From Pictodentalium vernedei (taxonomy: Eukaryota; Mollusca; Scaphopoda; Dentaliida; Dentaliidae), in contig CM062297.1 in the NCBI GenBank assembly GCA_031216915.1, positions 545,870,971 to 545,934,970 on the forward strand: a stretch of 64,000 nucleotides of DNA. Reading direction: 5' to 3'. The notes beneath the pieces are model-generated. The model saw only the letters and a list, made by a program, of their open reading frames with translations, had not been told where the DNA came from and ran no database searches. Both the position numbers and the translations under genes were made by a program. Shown one piece after another: positions 33,095 to 42,887 of this stretch (position 1 is its first letter; each line of letters starts with the position of its first letter).

Positions 33095-33617
33095 TGTAGA
33101 AATATGAAATCTTCATGCATATAGAATTCTGTCCATAATCTCTTCCCATCCTCCCTTTTATTTGGCTAAATCCCAGATTATAACGTATCTCAAGCTGAAT
33201 GCAAAACAAAATAGTCAGGTTCCGTTTTTGAGTGTGCTTCACATGCACTGTCTTTCCATGTAATTTCGTTATTTTCGCTTCAGACGAAAAGCACATTTTT
33301 GTACAATCCATCCGATGTACTGCATTGTTTTGACTGGTGGTTTGCATCGTGATGCAAAAATAACGTTTAATCACAATAGATATACCCTTGAATCAACATT
33401 TTTGAAAAGTAACAAAGGGAAGTCAGTGAATTTATAAAAGCTTTTATGCATGGTTATGCCTTCAAATACAGTTATTTCCTCGTATTGTATATATGTCTTG
33501 CTAATGGAATAAACAAACGCCGCTTATTTTCAGAAATCGGAAATACGTGATGAAAGTACAATATTATTGATGGGCGCCGCTCTTATCAGTTTCCGTCAGA
33601 CGGGAATATTTTACCAG

Positions 33618-33837
33618 TTAACCCTTTACCGAACGTAACGACAAAACCAGCAGCGCTATTCACAAAATTCACCATTCAATTTTTATTACTTTTTCATTTG
33701 TTTGTCACAAAAACATAGCTTATGACCCCTCATTGGAACGAGCTCGTTCTAATGAGGAGTCATAAGCTATGTTTTTAACGCAAAAAATTTTAAAAAAAAT
33801 AGTGCTTCAAGAATTTTATTTGCAAGTGTCGTCTGCG
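33618..33837. mobile_element. piggyBac-type MITE, copy 9 (right end lost)
   Basis: TTAACCCTTTACCGAACG at the left. Palindrome arms CATAGCTTATGACCCCTCAT and ATGAGGAGTCATAAGCTATG pair around GGAACGAGCTCG. The right end is missing after GTCGTCTGCGTG. It is orthologous within the duplication to copy 5, but its arms read AGCTTA where copy 5 has AGGTTA. Confidence 0.75.
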
Positions 33838-34233
33838 TGTAGTTCCTTTTGAATGTTTCTTTTCATGTATCAACAAGCATCACGAGACACTTCGAGAAAT
33901 ACCCTCCACAGGGCTCATTCGAATACGGAATCACAAAATTATGTTTGGGCCGAAGAATTAAAAGTTTACAAGTTTTTAAAATACAATCTCTTTATTATTT
34001 GAGAGAAGGTGTGGGTGTAAAAGGTTAAAAGATTGTTAGCTTTATGAGTAACTAACCTCCATGACATGATCGCACCATCGACTTTATCTGAATCGCCTTC
34101 AGATATTCAATCGATTGCTGTGTTCCGACCTGTCATCACTGGCCTCTGTTCGCATCGCATCTTTTGCAATCAAGGAAGATCAAAGTGTGTTCGCAATACA
34201 ACAGTGTGAGAAAAAAGGTTCGGACAATTCGTA
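33838..34233 (+). promoter_or_regulatory. Upstream region of the second TMEM26-like exon
   Basis: Conserved with 21677-22048: TTCAATCGATTGCTGTGTTCCG, CAGTGTGAGAAA and GGTTCGGAC directly before the ATG. Confidence 0.4.
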
Positions 34234-34457
34234 ATGGGAAATAGCCCAAAAGCAAACAAACAACGTCTACCAAAGATTTTGTTTCAGGCTTTGGGAGTTC
34301 GCCTTATTTTGGTCTGTCATGCACTAATCGCAGTATGGCGGCTGACCATACTGAAGGAAGATGACAATTACTGGTTGATTCTTGCTCTTATCAATGTTCT
34401 CCACATACCAGAAACTCTATACACCTTATTCAGAAGACGAGGAATGGAAGCCAAGTG
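34234..34457 (+). CDS. TMEM26: TMEM26-family protein, first coding exon (copy 2)
   Basis: ATG 34234, with a GT donor at 34458 (TG|GTAAGC) in the same Trp codon as copy 1. Of about 74 residues, 16 differ from copy 1, mostly conservatively: ILVCHALIAVWRLTI in helix 1, YWLILALINVLHIPETLY in helix 2. The frame is intact, which for an old duplication with heavily changed flanks points to selection on the protein. No second exon is recognised before the PLE array, so the remaining exons may lie beyond the window or the exon may be orphaned. Confidence 0.72.
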
Positions 34458-34639
34458 GTAAGCAGAGATTTATATTGAATTGTTGAGAGGAGGGAACACA
34501 GTGATGGCGCCAGATTTTTGTTTACAAGAGGGCTAGTGGGGGTCAGGTTTTCCCTCAGGTCAGATTTTTATTTATTTGAACTATTAACTCAACACGAAAT
34601 GAAAAGAAGATGACACGTGCAAACTATTGTCAATAACTA
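34458..34639. other. Start of probable intron
   Basis: Begins GTAAGCAGAG. No other feature. Confidence 0.35.
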
Positions 34640-34755
34640 AGCATTTTCATTCATTGCCTCAAAAACATAGCTTATGACCCCCATTGGAACGAGCCCAACG
34701 AGCTCGTTACAATGATGTGCCATAAGTTTTATTTTCGAGATAAAAATTGGATAAA
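34640..34755. mobile_element. piggyBac-type MITE, fragment 10
   Basis: Palindrome arms CATAGCTTATGACCCCCATT and the imperfect partner AATGATGTGCCATAAG around GAACGAGCCCAACGAGCTCG. Ends not visible. Counterpart of 22975. Confidence 0.6.
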
Positions 34756-35141
34756 TAATAAAATTGTTAAGGCGAGTTTTGTGAATAGCGCTGATCGATC
34801 ATGGCATTTGCGTTAGATAAATAGTTAAATGTTAATAGAGCGATCGTATGGGGTGTGTGTAGTAGAGTGGGTGGGGTACGCAAGTTGAGAAAAGCCTAAT
34901 GTTTAGGCAAATTCTTCCTATGCGGCTCACACCGTAGCCGCCACGAAAGAGACGAATCCTATGACACTACTGGTTGTCTGAAATTTTCTAAAAGAATTTC
35001 GATTAAGTATTGTGTTGGGGAGGGGATAAAAAACTGTCAAGTGCAACACACCCAAGACAATTAACCTTCTGTGGTAAAAGAGGACGCATATGTTAGAAAA
35101 ATAAAACACACCAACATGTAGAAACTGCTGAGTAAATGTTG

Positions 35142-35391
35142 TTAACCCTTTACCCAATGTAACAGCCAAAACCGGCTCGCGCTATTCACAAAAACCATCA
35201 TTCAATATTCATTATTTTTTCATTTTTTGTCACAAAACATAGCTTGTGACACCTCATTGGAACGAGCTCATTGAGGGTACATAAGCTATGTTTTTGGCGC
35301 CAAAAAAAAAAAAAAAAAAAATGAAAAAATTAGTTATTCAAGAATTTTGATTGCATGTGTCGTCTGCTTTTCGTGTTAGGTAAAGAGTTAA
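35142..35391. mobile_element. piggyBac-type MITE, copy 11 (with known empty site)
   Basis: TTAACCCTTTACCCAATG at the left and TTAGGTAAAGAGTTAA at the right. The palindrome is partly deleted on one side, and a poly-A run lies at 35303-35321. The duplicated locus at 23401 has a single TTAA, so the TTAA was duplicated on insertion. Confidence 0.85.
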
Positions 35392-35574
35392 AAGTAAAAA
35401 TCACAAGTAGTCTACGTTTGGGCTCTGGCGCGAACATGAGCTTTTTCAGTATATACGTGTGGCGGTTTGTTCTGGGGATGCACGTTCCAATGATGGATCA
35501 TGGTCTATGTTTTGGGGCATGGAAGAATGAAATGTTTTAGTTATTGGCGGGTTGTTTGTGGTAATTAGATATAC

Positions 35575-35850
35575 TCCCATTCAATCGAACACATCCTCCG
35601 AACATATCCTTGTCCTATTAGAAGTCTTTGGGTAACATGGCAACCACGTGCTACCATAGAAACCAAGATGGCGGCCTCCAGTATAGAAAATGGACGACGG
35701 AAACACGTATCACCATAACAACAAGTACCACTATGGGGATGGCGTCACAAGATGGCCGCTCACTCGTGTTACCATGGCAACACACCATGGCGCCACTGGG
35801 TCACGTGACTATGGCGTCACATGAGATCATGCAACCTAGGAGTGTCCGGG
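35575..35850 (+). repeat. Dispersed repeat with AAGATGGCGGC and CACGTGAC boxes, copy 2
   Basis: CATTCAATCGAACACATCC, AACATGGCAACCACGTG, ACCAAGATGGCGGCC, GGCGTCACAAGATGGCCGC, TTACCATGGCAAC and GGGTCACGTGACTATGGCG. This is the best-preserved copy of the family also at 29815 and 31055. Confidence 0.7.
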
Positions 35851-36477
35851 TACATGACATATTACTGATATGTAGTGATTTATTTTTTTTTCGAAACATT
35901 TTAACAAAACAAAAAAATAAAAATATAAAAACATATCTGTTCAACCGTTTTTTAGACAGTAAGTATCGGAACAAAAATAGCATTCCAAAATTAAAACTGA
36001 ACAAAGATTCTCGCTACTCCAGATGGATCTACAGGTGAGGTAGAAGCGCGAGGATTTCCTCGGCAAGATGCCCTCGAACTTGGGAGGCAGGTGGGTGAGG
36101 ATTAGGATATTACACAAAGACAAATACATAATAAAGAAAGCAGATTTCCACTACGAGTGGGGGGAAGACCTTCCCTACAGGGTGCTCTTGGCCTCTTGAC
36201 ACCCTTGGCCCGCTGCAGCTGCATGGAGATTACACTTGAAGGTGTTCCTAAAAGCATCAAACAGATATGCTATTGACAAAACTAGTTGAAGATCCTACAG
36301 TAATCCAGATTTTCAGGAAACCTTCACTATTACCAATCATTTCGTCCCCAGCGCCCATTTAGTCCTGTACCATACGATAAGGGCAAGACAGTTAATCCCG
36401 CGTGGGAATAGGGCGGTGATATGTACTAACATAAGACCACGTTCGCGGTGCGCTTGCCTTCGGCTGCCTCTAACTCT
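35851..36477. other. Unassigned non-coding stretch
   Basis: No gene or repeat recognised. Confidence 0.35.
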
Positions 36478-36600
36478 TCGTGCTGCTCTGTGAGAATAAG
36501 TTGGAAAGTTTAACGTTTGCTGGCCGCTACTCGGCGGATCTCTCCGGGTCGCCCGGCTTCCTCCACCCGCCTTACTGCCTGTCGAAAGTATCGATGAATC
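36478..36600 (-). repeat. SINE-like fragment
   Basis: Plus strand CTCTCCGGGTCGCCCGGCTTC followed by CTCCACCC is the reverse of the common SINE core GGGTGGAGGAAGCCGG. Confidence 0.5.
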
Positions 36601-36698
36601 TCAATAAAGAAACAAATAAACAACAGGGTAAAACAAACCCATGTGAAATTTGAAGAAAAAAAAAACAAAATTTAAAAAAAATAAATAAATAACATACT

Positions 36699-36758
36699 GG
36701 TTGTGTCATATCACTGGAATCGGCTAATTGATCCGATTCCAATGGTATGCCACACCCA
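36699..36758. repeat. Fold-back repeat
   Basis: GTGTCATATCACTGGAATCGG and CCGATTCCAATGGTATGCCACAC pair around CTAATTGAT with a few mismatches. Confidence 0.65.
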
Positions 36759-37415
36759 TTGAGCTTTAAAGCGGAGAAAATAGTATGGTATATAAAATAC
36801 GGGGGGAGGGGGGAGGCAGTTTACAGTTTCAAAAAAATAAGAGCCCGTGCAACTTCTGGAATTATACATTTTGTATTTGTATATATTGTTACCCAAATCC
36901 ATATCCATGGCAACACTAAGAAGTCCGATAAACTAACGTCTCTGGTCGAAAACTAGGACGCGATGCATGGATCATGGATGGAGGCCTGAGGCATACTTGT
37001 GCGAGATTGGATTCTATACGTCTATGGCTTTCGAGTAGATTCCCGTTAATAATTTACCAATAGCCACCAGCCAGAGTTACTCGACAATACCTGGAATGCT
37101 GATTCTCAACAGATAGATAGATAAATACTTTATTCAGCAGGATGCATGTTTTTTACAATGTAACGAATTTCAACTTATAAATAGCAACATGTGGCACATA
37201 CTGCTGGGAGATGACAGAGCCAGATTGGCTGTCTACCTGTCATCTACCTCAGGTTGGAAGAATATTTCATTGAGTTCAGACCAGTATATGTCTAGTGAGG
37301 TACATTATCAATGAACTATTTGTGATATTGCGAATTTAATGAAGTATGCGATTGAGTGAATGTGTGACTGTGGATGGGGCATTAAAATATTCCAATAATT
37401 TTGGCTCCCCCATCC
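36759..37415. other. Unassigned stretch before the PLE array
   Basis: 37105-37150 (TAGATAGATAAATACTTTAT) could be the 3' tail of a minus-strand retroelement. No gene recognised. Confidence 0.35.
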
Positions 37416-38841
37416 TCCAAACCAATGAAGACCAGAAGCAATGATATTAATCGAAGTTGGTTTATTAGGCAGTGGGTGAGATACACTGTCCCGACACCAG
37501 AGTGACACCAGTATCACTGGTGATAGTGCTTATCAACAGTGGCACGAGTGCCTCGTTGGAATCAGGACAGTTTGTTTTGCTTGATAAAATATAGCCTCTG
37601 GTTACTACGACACAGTGTCTGCACATTATAGTTCGTGCTCTGTTTCGGAGACGGGAAGATCTGCAAGCGTCCCACCGTAAGGAGCAGACGCCCCGGACAG
37701 AAAACATCGCAGGGAGAATGCTGTTTGCAGTCAGCAATCAGCTGTTTTTAGCAATTATTCAATGAATTGAGCACTGGGTCACGCACGTTACCTCGTTCAT
37801 TGAGGCTTTTCTTGCTACTCACTTGTTTTATGTTATAAATTCACTGCTAATCGCGTACAAAAAAAAAAAAAAAACACTCGTGCGCGGATCTCGAGCCCCA
37901 CTTTGGCCGGCCCGTATCTGTATTGCCGACAGACCAGAAGATAGTGTCGATTTTTAAAAAAAATCGCACCATCAGCATCGCCCGCATCTCTCCTTGCTCA
38001 CAGCAACCGTCCAAAAGAGGATGTGTTTTATTACAAAGTCATCCATTGGTTAAGATCGAAGAACATTATCTGGGGAGCCAAAATAGACGAGATGTCCAAA
38101 CAAGATAGCTAGAGTAGCAACAATTGCTTGATGAATCGTCCTGCCACATCCTAATGAATTTAGTCAACTCTAACAAGACCGTCAAAATTATTCAGATGAA
38201 ACAATCGGGACAGTAAGGATTGTTGCCTTCAACGCTGTCAGCGTGAGATCCTAGGAACTTAAAAGTCACACTTTTCTTGAACATGTATCTATTTTCTAGA
38301 AGACGAATTTCGTTGTCCAATTCGTTCCACAGTTGTGGAAACGAGTACAGTGGAAAATTGAGCAAGTAAATTGTGAAAAATGGGAAAATTATTGGGAAAG
38401 CATGCCATGTCGGTCACGTCTTCAATTTAATATTTTTTTGTGTTGTGCAGAATTTTCATTGAGAATAGAGTGAAGCGGGATTTTTTGTGACCTTGATCAT
38501 GTCACACTGATGACACTGTCCAAGTCTATCACTGATCTACAGTCCCACTGTCCAAATTTATGCCTTTTCTGTCTTTGCGAACCAGTAGCTACTAAAATGT
38601 GTTAGCTGATAACAAGCAATTTGTTCTGTATTTTACTCATTTTAGTCCGGTTTTGTGTAATATATATCAGCTTTGTCTGAATGTGAGTGCAAAAATACAG
38701 CATGTCCCAACGTGGTCTGAGTGGACACTGGAGATAATTGTTCATTAAGTACAATAAAAATATATCATTGAAACTCAAATGACTGGCCCCTTATTAACCT
38801 TTGTGTCATACACTCTGTTTACAAGCAGTGGTTTAGCTTCG

Positions 38842-38846
<5 letters not shown>
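37416..38846 (-). repeat. Segment S, copy 1 (1.43 kb)
   Basis: Starts TCCAAACCAATGAAGACCAG and ends just before the (GT)n tract with GTTTAGCTTCGTG. Nearly identical copies lie at 44631 and 61884. It contains an A-run (about 37860-37874) and a 90-codon open frame on the minus strand (37465-37737) without recognised motifs. Its role is unknown; it may be host flank duplicated with the PLEs, or a 5' promoter segment of the array. Confidence 0.85.

Positions 38847-38887
<41 letters not shown>
38847..38887. repeat. (GT)n at the 3' end of PLE A
   Basis: About 20 GT units. The PLE 3' terminus (minus strand) runs directly into it. Confidence 0.95.
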
Positions 38888-38889
<2 letters not shown>

Positions 38890-39078
38890 AGGTTAAAAAA
38901 TCGCACTGGCACAGACATTTCATACTGAAACGTTTTTTTCTTTTAATATGCCGCCGAAAAATTGTTTTCATTTACTGAACCCAGAGGGGTTTCAAACATG
39001 ACAAAAAATTACACCAAATTTGATTTAAACTAAGTGATGAGCTTAGGAACTGGTTAAACTGACTGGCAATAATTGATG

Positions 39079-41451
39079 TTATTCATTGATGGGCTCTAAT
39101 TTAGTCCTTACAAGGATGTTACGCAAGCTTTTGTTTTTCTTATAGGCGATGACAGGTCGAAGATTCAAAGGTTCATTTAATTTAGCATTGGTAAAATTGA
39201 ATTCATCTTTTAACATTTTTGCTATTTCGATATTCATTCTGTTGTACGTTAAAGTGAAAGGAATGATGGACCTCCTTTCGCATTCGCCCTCTGATATGTT
39301 CATACCAAATGGCCAGAGGGTTTGAAGCGTATTGATCCAAAAAGCTTCACGTTTTTTTCTAAATTCATCCGTTTCTTCTAATGTGTCTTTAATTGGTGGT
39401 TGTTCAATTGGGTGGATTTCGAAATCGTCCAAAGAATGGCCAGGAAGGTTAAAATGTTGTGCTACTGGGGCATCAGCATTATGTTTTATATCCTGTTTGT
39501 GTCTAGTAGCACGTTCTCGAAAAGGATTTTGACTTTGACCAACATACTGTTTCCGACATCGCTTACAAGTGATAAGGTAAATAATGTTTGGTGAATCACA
39601 ATGGAGGGGGTTACGGATCTGATAATGATTTTTCGTTTGTTCGGAGGAAAATTCCTCTTTCTGATCAGGCATAAAAGTATGCAGTCTACAACGAGGCTTT
39701 TTGCAATTAAATACCGCGCCACTACTATTTTGCAACGGTCTGTTGTGTTCAATCTTCAGTGGTTCGAAATCGGTAGTTTCAGCTGGACTTTCGAGCTTTT
39801 TCAAGGTTTGGGATTTCAGGCTACGCAAAAGGCGCAGCGAGTACCCTCTCGATCTGAGGGCGCCAAATAGAGTAGAACAAGCCTCATTGAAATTTACCTT
39901 ATCACTTGAATTGCGGTGGAAACGAATGAGCTGTGATTTGATGATACCTTTAAATGTATGTTGAGGATGAAATGATTTAGTGTGCAACAATTGATGTGAA
40001 TCAGTTGGTTTAAAATACACTTTATAATCTAACTGACCGGACGCCTGAAATTGCTTGCCTTTATACACGGTTACATCGAGAAAATCAACAGAATTTTCAC
40101 TGATAGTAGCTTTCAATTTAATATTTGGATCGTGATTGTTCAAAATTTCTAAAAATTCATCAAAATCTTCTTTTGAATGTTCCCAAATAATAAAAATGTC
40201 ATCTAAATACCTGAGATATACGAGAGGATGCTTTGCACATTTGCTTAAGGCATTTTCCTCCCATTCCGCTACATAAATGCTTGCAAAATTAGGACTGAAT
40301 CTTTTGCCCATAGGACAACCCATTATTTGTAGAAAATATTCTCCATTGAATTGAAAGTCATTACCTTTTAAGCTCAGCTCTAAAAGATCCAAAATTTGTT
40401 CATCCGGGCGTTTCGCATCCGGATATTTTTCAAATGCATTTTTAACTGATTTAACACCTTTATCAATATCAATGTTCGTATACATACTGTCGATATCCAA
40501 AGTAGCCAGAATTGCATTTTTCGATATTTTCAATTTCGAAATTTTTGACAGGAAATCCTGTGTATTTTTTAGATAGCTCGGATGTCTATTTGCTATAGGT
40601 TTCAGATGATAATCAATTAATTCCGAGATCGCATAAGATTCCGAATTACAATCTGATACAATTGGCCTCCCGGGTGGAGTTAAGTCATCCGTCCATGAAG
40701 AACGGTCCTTGTGGATCTTTGGTAGGATATAAAATTGTCTTGTTTGAGCACTGAGCTTAGCTGTTAAATATTTCAATTGTTTTTTGGTAATGTGACCTTC
40801 GTCGAGGAGAAATTTTAAGATCTTATTGAATTTTTCGATATTACTAGGCCAAATAAGTGAATCTATTTTCTTATAATGTTTAGTATTGCTGAGTTGTCTC
40901 ATGGCTTCCTTTATATAATTATCCCGAGATAGAACAACTACCGACCCACCTTTGTCGGCTGGTTTAATTACTAATTTCTTATTTTTTCGAAGTTTCGTGA
41001 GGGCTCTCCGTTCACCAGCTGTTAAATTGTCTTTATCGGAGAGTATGTTCATGCTGAACACCTTTTGGATGATTCGTTTGCTAGCCTCAATAATTTCGGG
41101 ATCTACTTCACTATCTGGAGGTGACCAACCAGATGATTCTGTAAAAGGAAGTTTCCGACCGCTGGAGTTTCTAAAGCGGTCTGCTAATTTCATTTGCCTA
41201 AGAAAATTACAGTTGTATGATGGTAAATTTGTTTGGTTATCAGTTTTAGGATTTGGTGCTGGTACAAAAGTTAAACCGCGATCTAAAAGAGATTTCTCTT
41301 GGGTTGTTAGGTCATTGGTGCCAGACAGGTTAACCACATTAGTTCCTAATCCCACATCTGTTAGGCGGCTGTTACCTTTGCCTTTACTTAGTTTAAATTT
41401 AGGTGGTTCAACCAGTGATCGTACATAATATTGGCGGTTCTCGTGGTCCAA
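39079..41451 (-). CDS. PLE A ORF2: reverse transcriptase with GIY-YIG endonuclease
   Basis: 790 residues if read from codon TTG at 41451. The frame has no ATG there and is probably entered by -1 frameshifting from ORF1. RT landmarks are IKPADKGGSVVV (162-173), LPKIHK (243-248), PGRPIVS (260-266), motif A LDIDSMYTNID (318-328), motif B GCPMGKRFSP (378-387), motif C YLDDIFIIW (415-423, catalytic D417/D418), then VDFLDVTVY and a thumb region. A Cys/His cluster at 583-591 precedes the GIY-YIG domain (623-720): IIYLI, QYVG, R in FRERATRH, E in REAFWIN, N in GMNIS. It copies element RNA into DNA and nicks the target. RT followed by GIY-YIG defines EN+ Penelope-like elements. The frame is intact. 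Confidence 0.93.
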   Translation of the reverse strand: MDHENRQYYVRSLVEPPKFKLSKGKGNSRLTDVGLGTNVVNLSGTNDLTTQEKSLLDRGLTFVPAPNPKTDNQTNLPSYNCNFLRQMKLADRFRNSSGRKLPFTESSGWSPPDSEVDPEIIEASKRIIQKVFSMNILSDKDNLTAGERRALTKLRKNKKLVIKPADKGGSVVVLSRDNYIKEAMRQLSNTKHYKKIDSLIWPSNIEKFNKILKFLLDEGHITKKQLKYLTAKLSAQTRQFYILPKIHKDRSSWTDDLTPPGRPIVSDCNSESYAISELIDYHLKPIANRHPSYLKNTQDFLSKISKLKISKNAILATLDIDSMYTNIDIDKGVKSVKNAFEKYPDAKRPDEQILDLLELSLKGNDFQFNGEYFLQIMGCPMGKRFSPNFASIYVAEWEENALSKCAKHPLVYLRYLDDIFIIWEHSKEDFDEFLEILNNHDPNIKLKATISENSVDFLDVTVYKGKQFQASGQLDYKVYFKPTDSHQLLHTKSFHPQHTFKGIIKSQLIRFHRNSSDKVNFNEACSTLFGALRSRGYSLRLLRSLKSQTLKKLESPAETTDFEPLKIEHNRPLQNSSGAVFNCKKPRCRLHTFMPDQKEEFSSEQTKNHYQIRNPLHCDSPNIIYLITCKRCRKQYVGQSQNPFRERATRHKQDIKHNADAPVAQHFNLPGHSLDDFEIHPIEQPPIKDTLEETDEFRKKREAFWINTLQTLWPFGMNISEGECERRSIIPFTLTYNRMNIEIAKMLKDEFNFTNAKLNEPLNLRPVIAYKKNKSLRNILVRTKLEPINE

Positions 41452-42887
41452 TGGATTAAATCCTGAGCAACATCAAACTTCGCGTCATCAATTTTAGGTA
41501 TAACGTTAACGTCCTTCACTTTCCGAATGGTTTCGTTGATGATGCTCAGGGTTCTCCTCTCAGCCTGAGGGAGTTTTTGCGAAAAGTTTAGTTCAGCGAA
41601 ATAAATTTTTGCTGATCTAAACTTGACCCTGATATCGCTAAGCATATTCCGCAACTGCTTAACTACGAGATCAGAATTATCGTTTCGAGAATTCACGCCA
41701 ATATTTAATAATATTTTTTGGGGACTGGACTGGCCCCTGTGCCCTTTAAACATAGAGCGCAGATGATTGAATTTGGCGCCGGGGTAACACTCCACCTGGA
41801 TGTCCGGATGGGGATTTCGATCAATGCGTCCTAAATTTGAACTTCCAATCATAAGGATGTTTTTACAAACATCGGGGAGGCGCCAATTCCTTTTGTCAAA
41901 ATTAACTCCGCTTTTATGCCGAAACTGGGAGAACTTAGAATCAAATGAGCGGCCCGAGTTGCGGCTCGGTGATTTGACTTTCTCTGAGTACGATATACCT
42001 GGTTGAACCACACTAGAGGCAGGGGAAGGCGGAGAAGAAACAGAAGCAGGAGAGGAAACAGAAGCAGGAGAGGAAACAGAAGGAGGAGGAGGAGTTCTAG
42101 TGAGAGCACTAGGAGAACCAGAGAAGAAAGGCTGAGGAGGAGTAGGAGGTAGAGGAACAAGACGAGGGGAGACAGCGTTACTCAATTTGCGAGCATCTTC
42201 AGTCACAATATGGACCGGAGATGTTTGCAAATTGAGGCGCTTACTCTGAGAGAAAGAAGAAGTAGAAGGAAAAGAAGAGGGAGAAGTGCTTTGCCTTGAT
42301 CTTTTCTTATTTTGCTTTTCGCGTTGGGGTAGAGGGACAACACGGGCCGGAGTTTGCTTGCTCCCTCCCGTATTGTTCCTTACTCCAGACGCTGGGCGAA
42401 GTTCTGAAATGTAAGACTCATAGGCCGAAATCGTCTTATCTGTCAACTTATTTTTAAAGTTTTTTTGAGCCCAGATCAAGGCACGCGCCGAAGCGCTGTT
42501 GAAGTCTATTTTTTCGAGTCCAGGAGGTGGTCGCATAGCCAAAGTTATCTTAGACTTCAACTGGTTTAAATTTATCTTGTAATGCTCAACTAAAGCATTT
42601 AACGTTTGGTTGGCCCATCCCACACTAATCTGTCGAAAAATAGAAAAAATGTGTGGGGTGGGAAGAGCCGGCTTTAGAAAGCCACCTAACTCATCTACTT
42701 TCTTCTCCAACTGTTTCGGGAAATCCCGGTTGGCCAAATGCTGCTCTAAGAGCCCAATATGGTGCATACACTGAATCACCTGGAAAAGGGCCTTGACCAA
42801 TCTAGAATAGGCCTGGAACGATTGTTCCTGGCCTCTTCCAGACTGGGCAACTCTCTTTCCCTGATGCTTCTGTCTTTTTTGAGCCAT
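41388..42887 (-). CDS. PLE A ORF1: SGNH-hydrolase-like protein
   Basis: 499 codons, ATG 42887, TAA 41388. Residues 1-165 are basic and mostly helical. Residues 165-310 are Pro/Ser-rich and disordered (PLPPTPPQPFFSGSPS). Residues 342-499 resemble an SGNH/GDSL-type hydrolase: NILMIGSSNL (block I, Ser349/350), ECYPGAKF (block II Gly), LLNIGVNSRN (block III Asn) and DLIHW (476-480, D-x-x-H). Esterase-like domains occur in ORF1 of some LINEs such as CR1; in a PLE this is unusual as far as I know. It may bind RNA or act as a hydrolase, but the catalytic set was judged by eye. The last 64 bases overlap ORF2 in another frame. Confidence 0.8.
   Translation of the reverse strand: MAQKRQKHQGKRVAQSGRGQEQSFQAYSRLVKALFQVIQCMHHIGLLEQHLANRDFPKQLEKKVDELGGFLKPALPTPHIFSIFRQISVGWANQTLNALVEHYKINLNQLKSKITLAMRPPPGLEKIDFNSASARALIWAQKNFKNKLTDKTISAYESYISELRPASGVRNNTGGSKQTPARVVPLPQREKQNKKRSRQSTSPSSFPSTSSFSQSKRLNLQTSPVHIVTEDARKLSNAVSPRLVPLPPTPPQPFFSGSPSALTRTPPPPSVSSPASVSSPASVSSPPSPASSVVQPGISYSEKVKSPSRNSGRSFDSKFSQFRHKSGVNFDKRNWRLPDVCKNILMIGSSNLGRIDRNPHPDIQVECYPGAKFNHLRSMFKGHRGQSSPQKILLNIGVNSRNDNSDLVVKQLRNMLSDIRVKFRSAKIYFAELNFSQKLPQAERRTLSIINETIRKVKDVNVIPKIDDAKFDVAQDLIHWTTRTANIMYDHWLNHLNLN
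41391..41400 (-). promoter_or_regulatory. Twin -1 frameshift slippery site, PLE A
   Basis: The minus strand reads CTA AAT TTA AAC TAA in the ORF1 frame. A-AAT-TTA and T-TTA-AAC are both X-XXY-YYZ heptamers in the correct phase, directly before the stop. The -1 frame continues as ORF2. This matches known viral slippery sequences of the A AAU UUA and U UUA AAC types. Frameshifting itself is inferred. Confidence 0.75.

Larger units (their letters stand above)
33095..35440 (+). repeat. Segmental duplication, copy 2 (carries TMEM26-like exon)
   Basis: Same block order as 18720-23460 without the copy-1 insertions. GAAATCTTCATG at 33105, CAAGCTGAATGC at 33190, CACTGTCTTTCC at 33247, CAGAAATCGGAAATAC at 33532, the exon at 34234 and ATTAACCTTCTGTGG at 35059. 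It carries its own later MITE at 35142. Confidence 0.75.

Noticed and set aside
37465-37737. 90-codon minus-strand ORF in segment S as a gene
   Set aside because: Conserved among copies only because S is duplicated; no motif or supporting context.
40952-41428. 158-codon plus-strand open frame repeated in each PLE
   Set aside because: Antisense shadow of ORF2, lacking its own motifs and start context.
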